From: Corynebacterium gallinarum
Lineage (GTDB): Bacteria > Actinomycetota > Actinomycetes > Mycobacteriales > Mycobacteriaceae
Assembly: GCF_014837045.1 (NCBI RefSeq)
Contig: NZ_JACSPR010000006.1
Coordinates: forward strand, 1-64,000
DNA length: 64,000 nt
Direction of reading: 5' to 3'
Made by a program: the position numbers and the translations under genes
The notes under the pieces: model-generated
Seen by the model: only the letters and a program-made list of their open reading frames with translations
Database searches by the model: none
Told to the model about the DNA's origin: nothing
Part shown: one piece after another, positions 38,511-52,543 of the stretch
How positions within the stretch are numbered: the first letter of the stretch is position 1
How the letters are laid out: the number at the start of each line of letters is the position of its first letter

Positions 38511-39149
38511 TTAACCCGCGTCGACGAGGGAAACCTCGCTGGGCAGGGTGGGCACCTGGAGACGACGGTGGAGCCGCTCCAACAGCGTCAGTTTGACCGC
38601 AGGCCACTCGTCATTGGTGATCGAGTAGATGACGGTGTCACGGACGGTGCCATCGGGATGGATGCGGTGCTTGCGCAACACACCATCCTGTTTGGCCCCG
38701 AGCCGTTCGATCGCCGTGCGTGACCGGTGGTTGTGCCAGTTGGTGCGGAATTCCACGACATTGACCCCCAGGTCCTCGAAGGCACGCTGCAACTGGAGAT
38801 ATTTCGCGGAGGGGTTGATCCCGGTGCCGTGGACATGCGCGGCCATCCACGTGCGCCCGATCTCGAGTCGTTTGTTGGACTGGTCGAAGGTATGGAGTGA
38901 GGTCATCCCCACCGCCCGTCCGGTCGCGGCGGAGACGATGGCCCAGGGGGCACACAATCCGTCACGGTGTTCGGCGAGACGACGGTCAATTTCCTCGGCC
39001 ATGCCCTCTGGTGTGGGTAGAGCGACGAACCAATGGCGCCACAGTTCCTGTGAGGCGACAGCTTCCTGGAGATCCCCCGTCCACTGGTGTGACAGTGGTT
39101 CGAGAATCACCGCGTCGTTCGCCAGACGCGGGTTTTCAGCGAAATGCAT
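38511..39149 (-). CDS. GNAT-family N-acetyltransferase (RimJ/RimL-like)
   Basis: A 212-residue acetyltransferase. N-terminal PLSHQWTGDLQEAV, core AVGMTSLHTFDQSNKRLEIGRTWM, then INPSAKYLQLQRAFEDLGVNVVEFRTNWHNHRSRTAIERLGAKQDG, the RimJ/RimL coenzyme-A-binding and C-terminal pattern. The substrate could be a protein N-terminus or a small amine. TATATT lies 6 nt before ATG (leaderless). Confidence 0.85.
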   Translation of the reverse strand: MHFAENPRLANDAVILEPLSHQWTGDLQEAVASQELWRHWFVALPTPEGMAEEIDRRLAEHRDGLCAPWAIVSAATGRAVGMTSLHTFDQSNKRLEIGRTWMAAHVHGTGINPSAKYLQLQRAFEDLGVNVVEFRTNWHNHRSRTAIERLGAKQDGVLRKHRIHPDGTVRDTVIYSITNDEWPAVKLTLLERLHRRLQVPTLPSEVSLVDAG

Positions 39150-39266
39150 GAGATGAATATAGACCCACCGGGCCCAATTGTCCTATTCTGCATTTCATAG
39201 CAGTTCAGGTGATATAAATTCACACCTATCGGGCCACTCTTCCATAAGGAAATGACACGGATGTCT

Positions 39267-40310
39267 CTAGCTTTTCGACGTCCGGCCCCGCCTCTGCACG
39301 GAACCGGCCGTAGATCCGTGGATGTGAAGGATGGTGGGGATACGCACCGACTCCACGACCCCTTTTCCGGAGATCAGTTTTTGCAGGAGATCGAAGGCCT
39401 GCTCACCCATCTTCCCTACCTGCTGGTCAATGACGGTCAGGCGTGGGTTCTGCAGGCGGAACACCGGGTTGTCGTCGAAACCAATGAGCTGGAGGTCCTC
39501 CCCGATCACCAGATCCAACTCGTGAATGGCCATGAGGGCGCCGATGGTCATCATGGAGTCACCGGCAATGATCGCATTGGCGCCCTGCTCAAGGAGCACC
39601 CGCACACCCTCATAACCGGATTCCTGACGGTAACCGCCGTAGTAGACCGATACCCCGGTGATGCCACGATCCACACAGAGCCACTCGAACAAGCCCAGGC
39701 GTTCCCGACCGGTTGAGGTGTCCTGCGGTCCCGATAGATACCCGAGGGACACATCAGTGGCGGTCAACAAATCCACCGCCGCAGTCATCCCCGGCTCCGG
39801 GTCCGAGGTGACCGATGGGATACCGGTGTCCTTGAGCTTGCGATCAACCAGGACGATGGGGACTCCCCTGGCATGAAGTTCGGCAACCTTGTCCGCGCTC
39901 TGGAGATGCGGGACCACGATGATTCCGTCGAGGCGCTGATCATCCATGACATCGAGTGCCTGATTGACCAGGTCGGGATTCTCCTCGGTGTTGGTCAGGA
40001 TGGTGGACACCCCGGCCCGGCGTGCCCGACGCTGGACGGCGGCAGCCAGGCTGGCGAAGTACGGGTTTTCAATATTGGGTACCAGCAGACCGATGGTATC
40101 GGTGCGTGATTTCCGCAGCGCCCGTGCCTGGGCATTGGGGCGGTAGTTGAGCTGCTCTGCTGCCTCGATGACCCGCAGGCGGGTGGGTTCGGGGATGCTG
40201 GCGTTGTTGGACAGTGCCCGGGAGATGGTGCTGACGGAGAGCTGAGTGGCCTGTGCAATGTCCTTGAGTGTGGTGGCGCGCTTCTTTCCCGGAGGGTTTT
40301 CCGAATACAT
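39267..40310 (-). CDS. rbsR: LacI-family transcriptional regulator (RbsR-like)
   Basis: A 347-residue LacI regulator. HTH and hinge: TLKDIAQATQLSVSTISRALSNN, then NYRPNAQARALRKSRTDTIGLL; the periplasmic-binding-like effector domain follows with GYLSGPQDTSTGRERL and IGFDDNP. In C. glutamicum the regulator beside pfkA is RbsR, controlling ribose uptake, and it precedes rbsACBD. Here no transporter follows; the next gene downstream is an acetyltransferase. The start at 40310 has AAAGGTGG about 10 nt upstream. The rbsR name rests on position and similarity as I recall it. Confidence 0.7.
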   Translation of the reverse strand: MYSENPPGKKRATTLKDIAQATQLSVSTISRALSNNASIPEPTRLRVIEAAEQLNYRPNAQARALRKSRTDTIGLLVPNIENPYFASLAAAVQRRARRAGVSTILTNTEENPDLVNQALDVMDDQRLDGIIVVPHLQSADKVAELHARGVPIVLVDRKLKDTGIPSVTSDPEPGMTAAVDLLTATDVSLGYLSGPQDTSTGRERLGLFEWLCVDRGITGVSVYYGGYRQESGYEGVRVLLEQGANAIIAGDSMMTIGALMAIHELDLVIGEDLQLIGFDDNPVFRLQNPRLTVIDQQVGKMGEQAFDLLQKLISGKGVVESVRIPTILHIHGSTAGSVQRRGRTSKS

Positions 40311-40506
40311 GAGGGGCGGGCCACCTTTCTCGAAGCTCACCAGAACATACCGGCACAAGGGGCAATCGTTTGCACCTTTATTTAAGAGCGAACTTAAGCG
40401 ATTTCCCACACCATCGTCAAGCGATAGACATCACAATTTCATACCGATATGTTTCCGAGCATAGAAAACCCAACCCCGCAGACGCGGAGCCGGGAGATGG
40501 GACTGA

Positions 40507-41538
40507 TTAACCGAACATGGCCTGGGCGGTGACCCAGCGTTCCATCGGCACCTTCTTCAGGGTGCCCACGGCCTCCTCGAAGGAGATCATCCGGATGCGT
40601 TCACCCTTGAGCGCCACCACGGTGTTGAACTGACCCTCATGGCAGGCACGGGCGGCGCGCACACCATACCGGGTGGCCAGGACACGGTCGAAGGCGGTGG
40701 GGGTGCCACCGCGCTGGATATGACCCAGGACCGTGGTGCGGACATCGTGGCCCAGACGCCTGTGGACCTCATCGGCGATCTGCTGGCCGATGCCGGTGAA
40801 AGTCTTGTGGCCAAACTGATCCACCTCACCCTCACGCAGATCCATGGTGCCCTCCTTGGGTAGCGCACCCTCCGCGACGACGATGATGCCGTACTTCTCC
40901 CCCATCTGGAAGCGACGTTCCATTCGCTTGCAGATCTCTGAGATGTCGAAGGGCACCTCGGGAATGACGGTGTAGTGAGCTCCACCGGCCATACCGGCGT
41001 GCAGTGCGATCCAACCGACGTGGCGACCCATCACCTCGACGATCATCACACGGTTGTGGGATTCCGCCGTGGTGTGCAGCCGGTCGACGGCGTCGGTGGC
41101 TACTGCCACGGCAGTGTCGAAACCGAAGGTGAAGTCCGTGCCGTTGACATCATTGTCGATGGTCTTCGGGACACCGACCACAGGGATGCCGTTGTCGGCG
41201 AGCCACTTCGCGCCCTTGAGGGTGCCCTCGCCGCCGATCGGGATGAGTGCGTCGATTCCCGCATCGGCGAGATTCGCCTTGACCTGGTCGATGCCGGCCC
41301 TGAACTTGTCCGGGTGCAGACGACCGGTACCCAGGATGGTTCCACCGCGGAGCAGGATGCGGTCGATGTCCTCGTCGTCGTAGAGCTGAACGCGTCGGTC
41401 TGCAAGCAGGCCCTCCCAGCCGTCCTGATAACCCACGACCGTGGAACCGAATTCATTACTTGCGGTACGGACAATTCCCCTGATGACAGCATTGAGTCCG
41501 GGGCAGTCGCCGCCAGACGTGAGAGTGGCAATTCGCAT
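40507..41538 (-). CDS. pfkA: 6-phosphofructokinase
   Basis: A 343-residue ATP-type PFK, phosphorylating fructose 6-phosphate in glycolysis. [21 protein letters not shown] is the nucleotide-binding start; [12 protein letters not shown] is the donor loop; [21 protein letters not shown] and [20 protein letters not shown] form the active and substrate sites. The start at 41538 is chosen because a perfect TAATAT lies 7 nt upstream (leaderless). An ATG three codons earlier would overlap the -10 box. Confidence 0.96.
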   Translation of the reverse strand: MRIATLTSGGDCPGLNAVIRGIVRTASNEFGSTVVGYQDGWEGLLADRRVQLYDDEDIDRILLRGGTILGTGRLHPDKFRAGIDQVKANLADAGIDALIPIGGEGTLKGAKWLADNGIPVVGVPKTIDNDVNGTDFTFGFDTAVAVATDAVDRLHTTAESHNRVMIVEVMGRHVGWIALHAGMAGGAHYTVIPEVPFDISEICKRMERRFQMGEKYGIIVVAEGALPKEGTMDLREGEVDQFGHKTFTGIGQQIADEVHRRLGHDVRTTVLGHIQRGGTPTAFDRVLATRYGVRAARACHEGQFNTVVALKGERIRMISFEEAVGTLKKVPMERWVTAQAMFG

Positions 41539-41667
41539 GTCTCCCATATTAAACCCCCCACACCGTTAATGCTGTGCTATTGATGCCATAGACACGCCCG
41601 AACGGACATAGTGTCCGCCGCCCCGGCCCGTTCGGGCACGACGGAGAGAGTGGTTAGACTGTCTGGC

Positions 41668-41988
41668 ATGGATATGAAACTCAAAGACGCTGACCAGGTC
41701 AGCACCGCCACCGTTGTTGCCGCAGGTCTCATCGGCGGGTGGCTGACCGCCCGTGAATCAGGCATCCGCCCGCTGGGCACGATCCCACTCGTGGCCGCCG
41801 GAGCGCTGGCCGCCCGCAGCTGGAATAAGAAGAAGGGGCCGGGCGTCACCGCGGCCCTGCTGGGCACCTACGTGGGTGCCTTCGGCATGTCCCACCCACT
41901 GGCCAAGAGAATCGGCGCATGGCCCGCGGTGCTCACCGCAACCGGTGCCGCGGCCGCCGTCGCCTACATGGTGTCGGATTCGGAATAA
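41668..41988 (+). CDS. Small hydrophobic membrane protein
   Basis: A 106-residue protein with three or four hydrophobic stretches: about 12-32, 37-53, 62-80 and 85-103. Basic NKKKG lies between helices 2 and 3. Conserved among corynebacteria as far as I recall, with no known role. The start is set by TAGACT ending 7 nt upstream (leaderless). Its stop is adjacent to the convergent siderophore-interacting protein gene. Confidence 0.7.
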   Translation: MDMKLKDADQVSTATVVAAGLIGGWLTARESGIRPLGTIPLVAAGALAARSWNKKKGPGVTAALLGTYVGAFGMSHPLAKRIGAWPAVLTATGAAAAVAYMVSDSE

Positions 41989-42828
41989 CTAGGACGAGGC
42001 TGCCGCGGCAGTCTCCTCCGCCTCCATGGCCTCCGCGAATTCACGCTTGGAGGCCTGCCACTGATCCTCGGTCATGCCCAGGCGCCAGTAACCGGAGATG
42101 GAGGCATCCGCACGGTCCACCCCACCGTCGACGAAGAGGAAGCGGCGGGTCTCCTTGACCATCTCGGCCACGCCGTGGATGAACCAGGAGGTCTTCTTCT
42201 CCGGGTAACCACCGGCCCGCACCGCCTCGATGAGGCGGGAGCCGTGGACGGCGCCCTCACGTGGGACCCAGACGAGCTCCGCCGACGCCGGGACGGAAAC
42301 GTCGAAAAGCGCCCCGTCGGTGGAGATCTCGATGTAGGCCGTTGCGGTGGTCCCGGCGGGGAGCTGCTGGAGTGCCTCGACGATCGCGGGTGCCGCCGCC
42401 TCATCGCCGGCGAGGACAAAGTGTTCGTAGTCGGCGGTGGGTGACCACTTGCCGCCCGGGCCGGCAAACGCAATCTGGTCCCCGGGGCGGGCCGTCATGG
42501 CCCAGGGGCCGGCGAGCCCCTCATCACCGTGGACCACGAAGTCAATGTCGAAGGTACCTGCGACGGTATCGATATTGCACAGCGTGTAGGTACGGGTGAC
42601 CGGGTGCATCTCACGCGGCCTGGTCTCGCGGATCTCAGCGAGATCGAATGGCCAGGAGTAGTCGGCGCCCTCCGGCACGAAGAGCAGTTTGACGTAGTGG
42701 TCACTGTAGGGCAGCTCCACACCGATGATCCCTGGGCAGTCGAAACTGAGCCGGATGAGGTCGGGTGAGATGCGGGTGGTGGCAGTGACGGTGGCGCTAC
42801 GGGCGGCACGCTTGGCGGGTGCGGTCAT
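41989..42828 (-). CDS. Siderophore-interacting protein (ferric-siderophore reductase)
   Basis: A 279-residue SIP-family flavoprotein that reduces ferric siderophores with NAD(P)H. FAD-binding barrel: PVTRTYTLCNIDTVAGTFDIDFVVHGDEGLAGPWA; NAD domain: HFVLAGDEAAAPAIVEALQ; the C-terminal ISGYWRLGMTEDQW matches the family end block. CGGAG lies 5 nt before ATG. A DtxR-type iron box is 36 bp upstream, so expression should rise when iron is scarce. Confidence 0.92.
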   Translation of the reverse strand: MTAPAKRAARSATVTATTRISPDLIRLSFDCPGIIGVELPYSDHYVKLLFVPEGADYSWPFDLAEIRETRPREMHPVTRTYTLCNIDTVAGTFDIDFVVHGDEGLAGPWAMTARPGDQIAFAGPGGKWSPTADYEHFVLAGDEAAAPAIVEALQQLPAGTTATAYIEISTDGALFDVSVPASAELVWVPREGAVHGSRLIEAVRAGGYPEKKTSWFIHGVAEMVKETRRFLFVDGGVDRADASISGYWRLGMTEDQWQASKREFAEAMEAEETAAAASS

Positions 42829-42863
42829 GTAAACTCCGATGCTTCGATATATCGTTAATCAAC

Positions 42864-42882
42864 ATAGGTAAGCCTACACTCT
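42864..42882 (-). promoter_or_regulatory. DtxR-type iron box
   Basis: ATAGGTAAGCCTACACT closely matches the corynebacterial DtxR consensus TTAGGTTAGCCTAACC (about 13 of 17 positions by eye). It lies 36 bp before the siderophore-interacting protein start, over the likely promoter, which suggests iron-dependent repression. Confidence 0.75.
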
Positions 42883-42905
42883 CCGGCCGTGGTCGGGAAA
42901 GACCG

Positions 42906-42933
42906 ATGCCCGGGACACCATGGTCCCGGGCAT
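42906..42933 (-). terminator. Terminator-like hairpin after gatCA
   Basis: A perfect 11-bp stem ATGCCCGGGAC/GTCCCGGGCAT with a 6-nt loop, 10 bp past the gatA stop. On the minus strand CGGTCTTTCCC follows, a weak T-rich tail. Confidence 0.7.
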
Positions 42934-42943
42934 GTAGCAAGTC

Positions 42944-44437
42944 CTACTTACGGCCAGCCTCAAAGGCCGCACCGACGCGGTACAGGCGGTCATCCTGGAA
43001 CGCCGGCGCCATGATCTGCAGACCGGTGGGCAGACCGGTGTCGGATGCCAGACCGGAGGGTAGCGACATGCCGGACAGACCAGCCAGGTTCAGCGGCAGG
43101 GTGCACAGGTCGAAGTTGTACATCTCCAGCGGATCGGTGATCTTGTCGCCGAGCTTAAACGCGGTGGACGGGGTGGTTGGGGACACCAGTACGTCGACCT
43201 GCTCGAAGGCACGGTTGAAGTCCTGCGCGATGAGGGTACGCACACGCTGCGCCTGCAGGTAGTAGGCGTCGTAGTACCCCACGGACAGCGCGTAGGTGCC
43301 CAGGATGATACGACGCTTGACCTCAGGGCCGAAGCCCTCGGCGCGGGTCAGTGCCATGACCTCATCGGCGGAGCGGGTGCCGTCATCACCGGAGCGCAGG
43401 CCGTAACGCATACCGTCGAATCGCGCGAGGTTGGAGGACACCTCACACGGCAGGATCAGGTAGTAGGCGCCGAGGGCGTCATCGAAGTGGGGGCAGTCAA
43501 CCTCGACGATCTCCGCACCCTGGGAACGCATCTGCTCGACAGAAGCGTGGAACGCCTCGAGGACCCCGTTCTGGTAGCCATCGCGGTCGAACTGCTTGAC
43601 CACACCGACACGGACACCGTTGAGGTCCCCGCTGGCACCCTCGCGTGCGGCGGCAACCACGGGCGCGACGGGCTTGTCGACGCTGGTGGCATCGAACATG
43701 TCGTGACCGGCAATGACCTCGTGGAGCAGCGCGGTGTCGAGAACGGTACGCGCGGTCGGACCGACCTGATCTAGGGAGGACGCACACGCGATGAGTCCGT
43801 AACGGGACACGGTGCCGTAGGTCGGCTTCACACCGACGGTGTTGGTCAGTGCGGCGGGCTGGCGGATGGACCCGCCGGTGTCGGTGCCGATGGCCAGCGG
43901 GGCCTCACCGGAGGCCAGCGCTGCGGAGGATCCACCACCGGAACCACCCGGGGTGCGCTCCAGATCCCACGGGTTGCGGGTGGCACCATAGGCGGAGTTC
44001 TCCGTGGAGGATCCCATGGCGAACTCATCCATGTTGGTCTTGCCCAGGATCGGGATGCCGGCCTCGCGCAGCTTCCGGGTGACGGTCGCATCATAGGGGC
44101 TCATGTACCCCTCGAGGATCTTCGATGCCGCGGTGGTCGGGGCATCGGTGGTGACCAGGGCGTCCTTGAGTGCCAGCGGGACACCGGCCAGTGCGGATGC
44201 GGGAGCCTCGCCGGCGTCGAGAGCCTTATCGACGGCGTCTGCCGCGGCCAGGGCAGCTTCCTCACCGACATGCAGAAAGGCGTGGATCTCGCCATCGACC
44301 TCATTAATGCGGTCGAGGTGCGCCTGTGTGACCTCCCGGGAGGTGACCTCGCGGGAGTGGATCAGACCGGCCAGTTCGGCGGCGGTCTTGGTGGTCAGCT
44401 CGCTGGTGGAGCCCTCAACCAGATATTTGTTGCTCAT
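42944..44437 (-). CDS. gatA: Asp/Glu-tRNA amidotransferase subunit A
   Basis: A 497-residue amidase-signature enzyme that frees ammonia from glutamine for tRNA amidation. The catalytic Lys lies in [12 protein letters not shown], the cis-Ser in [14 protein letters not shown] and the nucleophile Ser in [11 protein letters not shown]. It is 5 nt downstream of gatC on the same strand, a two-gene operon. Full family length. Confidence 0.97.
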   Translation of the reverse strand: MSNKYLVEGSTSELTTKTAAELAGLIHSREVTSREVTQAHLDRINEVDGEIHAFLHVGEEAALAAADAVDKALDAGEAPASALAGVPLALKDALVTTDAPTTAASKILEGYMSPYDATVTRKLREAGIPILGKTNMDEFAMGSSTENSAYGATRNPWDLERTPGGSGGGSSAALASGEAPLAIGTDTGGSIRQPAALTNTVGVKPTYGTVSRYGLIACASSLDQVGPTARTVLDTALLHEVIAGHDMFDATSVDKPVAPVVAAAREGASGDLNGVRVGVVKQFDRDGYQNGVLEAFHASVEQMRSQGAEIVEVDCPHFDDALGAYYLILPCEVSSNLARFDGMRYGLRSGDDGTRSADEVMALTRAEGFGPEVKRRIILGTYALSVGYYDAYYLQAQRVRTLIAQDFNRAFEQVDVLVSPTTPSTAFKLGDKITDPLEMYNFDLCTLPLNLAGLSGMSLPSGLASDTGLPTGLQIMAPAFQDDRLYRVGAAFEAGRK

Positions 44438-44442
44438 AATGA

Positions 44443-44742
44443 TTAGTCGCCCTCACCCAGAATCTGCGGAACCATGAAACGCCCATCCTCGACGGCCGGG
44501 GCCTGATCGAGTGCCTGCTCCGGCGTAAGAGTCTTGACCACGACATCCTCACGCATGGTGGTCATGATGCTGTGCGGGTGGCTCATCGGCTCGACCCCCT
44601 CGGCATCAACGTTCTGCACCGCGGAGACATGTCCGACGATGTCATCAATCTGTCCGGCGAACTGCTGCAGCTCCTCTTCGCTGAGCGCCAGCCGGGCCAG
44701 TTTGGCAAGGTGAGCGACCTGGTCGCGCGAAATCTCAGGCAC
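44443..44742 (-). CDS. gatC: Asp/Glu-tRNA amidotransferase subunit C
   Basis: A 99-residue GatC that wraps around GatA and GatB to hold the complex together. [36 protein letters not shown] is the standard helical start, and MREDVV with the proline-rich C-terminal segment ends in [14 protein letters not shown] start with GAGGA about 11 nt upstream. Confidence 0.95.
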   Translation of the reverse strand: MPEISRDQVAHLAKLARLALSEEELQQFAGQIDDIVGHVSAVQNVDAEGVEPMSHPHSIMTTMREDVVVKTLTPEQALDQAPAVEDGRFMVPQILGEGD

Positions 44743-45003
44743 TTGGTTTCTGATCCTCTTCGCTAGTCACAATGGGTGGATAAAAATGGCACACGCCCGC
44801 TGATGTGTCATGGAGAAATCAGAACAGGCGCAACTGCTGGATCATCTTACTGCACCGTGCGGACACGGAACCTCCCAGGGTGAGGGTCACGACGAACGCT
44901 GTCCAACTCAACCTCGGGGAGGAACCGCGATGGTATTGTCTAGGGGAAGAATGTTCCCCATCCATCCCCCCAAGTTATCTGAAAGTAAGGAAGCGATCCC
45001 CTG

Positions 45004-45666
45004 ATGTCTTTCCTGATCCGCGTCCTGTTGTCTGACACCCCCGGCAACCTCGCCCTTCTGGCGGAGGCACTAGGCCTGGTGGAAGCCAATATTCAGTCCG
45101 TGGACGTGGTGGAGCGCTTCCCGAACGGAACCGTGATGGATGACTTCGTGGTCTCCATCCCCAAGCACGTCATGGCGGACACCCTCATTACCGCCGCCGA
45201 GCAGGTTGAGGGTGTGATGGTCGACTCCATCCGTCCCTTCTCCGGGACGGTGGACCGTCGCGGGCAGATCGAGATGCTCGCCGCCGTGGCCGCCAGCAAG
45301 AGGGATGTGCCCAAGGCCATGCAGGCCATGGTCAATGTCATCCCCCGCACCATGACCTCCGGGTGGGCCATGGTCATCGACACCATTCCCCCGGTCCGAC
45401 GTGTCGCAGCCTCCCAGGCCGCGCCTGAGGATGATGGCACCGTGCCCCAGAACGTCGTGCTGGAAACCGCCCGCCTGCTCATCCCGGAGCAGGAGGACTG
45501 GATCCCGGAGAGCTGGACGCTGCTGGATTCCTCCCTGGCCATCGCGCCGCTGGGCAGGACCACCCTGGCACTCATTATCGGTCGCCCCGGTGGCCCCGAC
45601 TTCCTGGCCAGTGAGGTTCAGCACCTCGGTGACCTGGGGGCGATCGTGGGCGCGATCATCTCCTAA
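45004..45666 (+). CDS. ACT-domain protein of unknown function
   Basis: A 220-residue protein. The N-terminal ACT domain (residues 3-75) is LIRVLLSDTPGNLALLAEALGLVEANIQSVDVV, which usually binds an amino acid. The remainder (about 80-220) shows an alternating fold with no recognised catalytic motif. Orthologues sit between gatC and ligA in other corynebacteria as I recall. AAGGA lies 12 nt upstream, with a small hairpin GGGGAA/TTCCCC in the leader (44942-44958). The upstream 261-bp gap (44743-45003) holds promoters for it and gatC. Confidence 0.72.
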   Translation: MSFLIRVLLSDTPGNLALLAEALGLVEANIQSVDVVERFPNGTVMDDFVVSIPKHVMADTLITAAEQVEGVMVDSIRPFSGTVDRRGQIEMLAAVAASKRDVPKAMQAMVNVIPRTMTSGWAMVIDTIPPVRRVAASQAAPEDDGTVPQNVVLETARLLIPEQEDWIPESWTLLDSSLAIAPLGRTTLALIIGRPGGPDFLASEVQHLGDLGAIVGAIIS

Positions 45667-46700
45667 TCTGCATCCCCGCACCCCTGCTGGCCGATCCACT
45701 CCCGCGCCGCCCGTTCCGCTGAGACGGTGACCCTATCCGGTTCAACCGGATTCTCACCGAATATCTCGCCGGTGCGGGCTTTGTTGTGCGCGGTGGTCAG
45801 AAGGATGCTGGCTCCGTCGGGCATCTCAATGGTGGTGTTGGCGCTGGCGTACCCGGCGGTGGGGCCACCGAAGGACCTGGAATTCTCCAGCCCACGGAAG
45901 GCAAGCATGATGACCTCGCCGGAGGAACCGGTCATACTGTCGGTGAGCACCGCGACCGGCACCTGGAATTTCTCATCCACCTGGGCACTCATGGGCGTGC
46001 CCCCTCCCCGGACGCTGTTGCCGGTGATGGTGACCGGGGTGTCATAGAGCGGGGTGCTGAACCAGAGAACGTCACTGTCCGGCAGCAATGGTGAGACAGC
46101 TGCCAGCATGGGCCCCATATCACCGCCGGTATTGCCCCGCAGATCGAGGATGACTGCGCATCCATCTCCCCGGAGGGATTCCACCAGGGCGGGTGCCACC
46201 GCATCCACATAGGCCTGACCATCCCAGCTGGCATCAGTGGCAGGCAGGATCACAGTGACCACCTGCCCACCCGATTCCACGGTGGGGATCAGATCAGCCT
46301 GGCGTTCCTTTGGAACAACACCGGGCAACATCAGCGTGGAGTGCTTTCCACCGGCGGCAGCAAGGATGGCATCTATGTGCGGATAGGTGTCCGCGATGGA
46401 ATCGGCGTCGGCGACGGCCTCCTCCGCGCGGGCGCGCGCGACGGCAAACAACTCGGAACCGGCGTAGATGCCCTGGCGTCCGGCGATGTCAAAGACGGTG
46501 GTGGCGTAGCATTCCGGAGTCGGGGGAACGAGGAACACCGGCCTGCCCCACAGAGCGGTTCCGATGGTGGGGCCGAATGCCCAGATGGCGGCCAGGCCCA
46601 CCACCAGCCCCGTCGCGATGATTCCCCCGACCCAGCGGAGGAGCCTGCTCCTACGCCGACCCTCAGCAGCCGGAAGTGGCGCTCCCGTCTTTGTTGACAC
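45663..46700 (-). CDS. S41-family (tail-specific) peptidase, membrane-anchored
   Basis: A 345-residue protein. One N-terminal membrane helix (about 24-46) places the rest outside. The S41 core is AVILDLRGNTGGDMGPMLAAVSPLL, then PVAVLTDSMTGSSGEVIMLAFRGLENSRSFGGPTAGYASAN; Ser in TGSSGE is the predicted nucleophile. No PDZ domain is visible, so it differs from CtpA-type proteases. Its stop overlaps the convergent ACT gene by 4 nt. It may process envelope peptides; substrate unknown. Confidence 0.85.
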   Translation of the reverse strand: MSTKTGAPLPAAEGRRRSRLLRWVGGIIATGLVVGLAAIWAFGPTIGTALWGRPVFLVPPTPECYATTVFDIAGRQGIYAGSELFAVARARAEEAVADADSIADTYPHIDAILAAAGGKHSTLMLPGVVPKERQADLIPTVESGGQVVTVILPATDASWDGQAYVDAVAPALVESLRGDGCAVILDLRGNTGGDMGPMLAAVSPLLPDSDVLWFSTPLYDTPVTITGNSVRGGGTPMSAQVDEKFQVPVAVLTDSMTGSSGEVIMLAFRGLENSRSFGGPTAGYASANTTIEMPDGASILLTTAHNKARTGEIFGENPVEPDRVTVSAERAAREWIGQQGCGDAD

Positions 46701-46820
46701 TGCGGTGACACTCCGTAGGCTCTGGACATCTTTCTCCGTGTCACCTTAAGGCCGCTCGAAATGCAAATCCCGCAGATGGGAATTATTCAGGGTTTCCCCT
46801 CCCCCCAACCCCGAGCTTCC

Positions 46821-51199
<4,379 letters not shown>

Positions 51200-51209
51200 G
51201 TCTCCCGGG

Positions 51210-52436
51210 TTAGAACGGTGGGGCATCCTCCTGAACCTCGGTGGTCTTCGCCTCTGCCTCAGCCTTCGCTGCCGCCGCCCAGCGCTTGCGGTGTGTGGTG
51301 CGGTACTGGGAGACCGTCTGTGCCCACCGGGCACTCTGCGGTGTCAGTGGCCCCTCCGGCACGCTGACCGCCCAGGTTCCGTCCTGCCAGACCCACACCA
51401 CGATCCCGGTGACCGGGTCGCTCAGGTATACGCATCGCCCATCGGTCTTGCCGTTGTGATGATGACGGCACGCGGAAGACAGGTTCCCGGCGCAGGTGCA
51501 ACCTCCGTCCTCGTGGTTGATGCGGTGGTCGATATCGCAGCGATCGGCTGGCACCGTGCAGTACGGCGCCACACACCCGCCATCGCGACCCTCCACAGCG
51601 GCCCGGATATCGGGGGTCGGATCATGGCCGGCGACGTGCTTCCCCATCGCCTGATCCATATCCCGGACCGTGCTGGCCTGGGCGCTCCAGTGGTTCCCCG
51701 TCTTCTCATCGAGCCATCCGATACCCGTGCCCCACACAGGTGCGTTGGCGAGGTCCTTCGCACTGTAGAGATTGAGGGCGACCTTGATTTTGACCTTGCT
51801 CAGGATGAGGTCGACGAAGGCCTCCCCCTTGTTCATTCCCGTGGCCTCAGCATGTTTAGCCACCGCATCGTTGATGAGTTTGCCTTCCACAGGGTCGACC
51901 GAGGCGAACAGGTGGGCTGTGGTGTCATTGTCACCGGGTGAGATATCGAACTCCCTCCGGTTGGTGGGGTCCTTATCGGGGTCCGCCTTGGCATCGTCGA
52001 GCATGCTGCGGATGGCGGCGATCTTCGCCCGGATGGATCGGTGCGAGGGCAGCGCCTGGTTGGGTGCGATGGGAGTGAGATAGTCGGTGAGCAGCTCATC
52101 CACCACCTCCAGATGCTCGGGGTTGAGGCCGAACAGGGCGTTGGAAATGGTGATCAGGCGCTGGTGGTCGAGGTGGAAGAGGTCCTGCTGGAGCTGCTCC
52201 AGCAGGGGCAGGTCCTTGAGCTGGTAGAACGCGAGGATGAGTTGCCTGACGCGGTGACGGGAATATCCGGTGGAGACAGCGAGCGTGGATACCGCCAGTT
52301 CGAAGTCGGTGTCCTCATCGGGCATCACCTGCGCGATGAGCTGGTGTTCCGCCTTCCTGATGGCGCTCAGCGCCATGGCGGTGGGATCGGCGGGATTGTT
52401 GACGGTGTAGTAGTTGGGTGGATGAGTGGTGATCAT
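51210..52436 (-). CDS. DUF222-HNH (13E12-type) endonuclease-like protein
   Basis: A 408-residue protein. The DUF222 helical region (about 20-290) contains VDPVEGKLINDAVAKHAEATG, and the C-terminal HNH motif is CDIDHRINHEDGGCTCAGNLSSACRHHHNGKT, with all catalytic histidines and asparagine present. The 13E12 family is repeated in many actinobacterial genomes, often near mobile DNA, with no settled role. AGGGGG lies 7 nt before ATG. Lower G+C than average near its start. Confidence 0.85.
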   Translation of the reverse strand: MITTHPPNYYTVNNPADPTAMALSAIRKAEHQLIAQVMPDEDTDFELAVSTLAVSTGYSRHRVRQLILAFYQLKDLPLLEQLQQDLFHLDHQRLITISNALFGLNPEHLEVVDELLTDYLTPIAPNQALPSHRSIRAKIAAIRSMLDDAKADPDKDPTNRREFDISPGDNDTTAHLFASVDPVEGKLINDAVAKHAEATGMNKGEAFVDLILSKVKIKVALNLYSAKDLANAPVWGTGIGWLDEKTGNHWSAQASTVRDMDQAMGKHVAGHDPTPDIRAAVEGRDGGCVAPYCTVPADRCDIDHRINHEDGGCTCAGNLSSACRHHHNGKTDGRCVYLSDPVTGIVVWVWQDGTWAVSVPEGPLTPQSARWAQTVSQYRTTHRKRWAAAAKAEAEAKTTEVQEDAPPF

Positions 52437-52543
52437 GGCATAACCCCCTATGGCAACCATGGTTCGTTCACTTGTTCTAATCCACCCTAGAACACGCCCC
52501 GGACACCGGGTGCCCCCGACCGGCGTGACCAGGGCATATGCCC

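Noticed and set aside
39180..39235. Possible GlxR (cAMP) site, GGTGATATAAATTCACACC
   Set aside because: The spacing between half-sites is 7 instead of 6 and one base is off; it also lies downstream of the LacI-type gene.
44810..45004. 64-codon plus-strand frame ending TGATG at the ACT-domain gene
   Set aside because: The overlap is tempting, but there is no ribosome site and the peptide looks random. It also covers the likely promoter and hairpin of the ACT gene.
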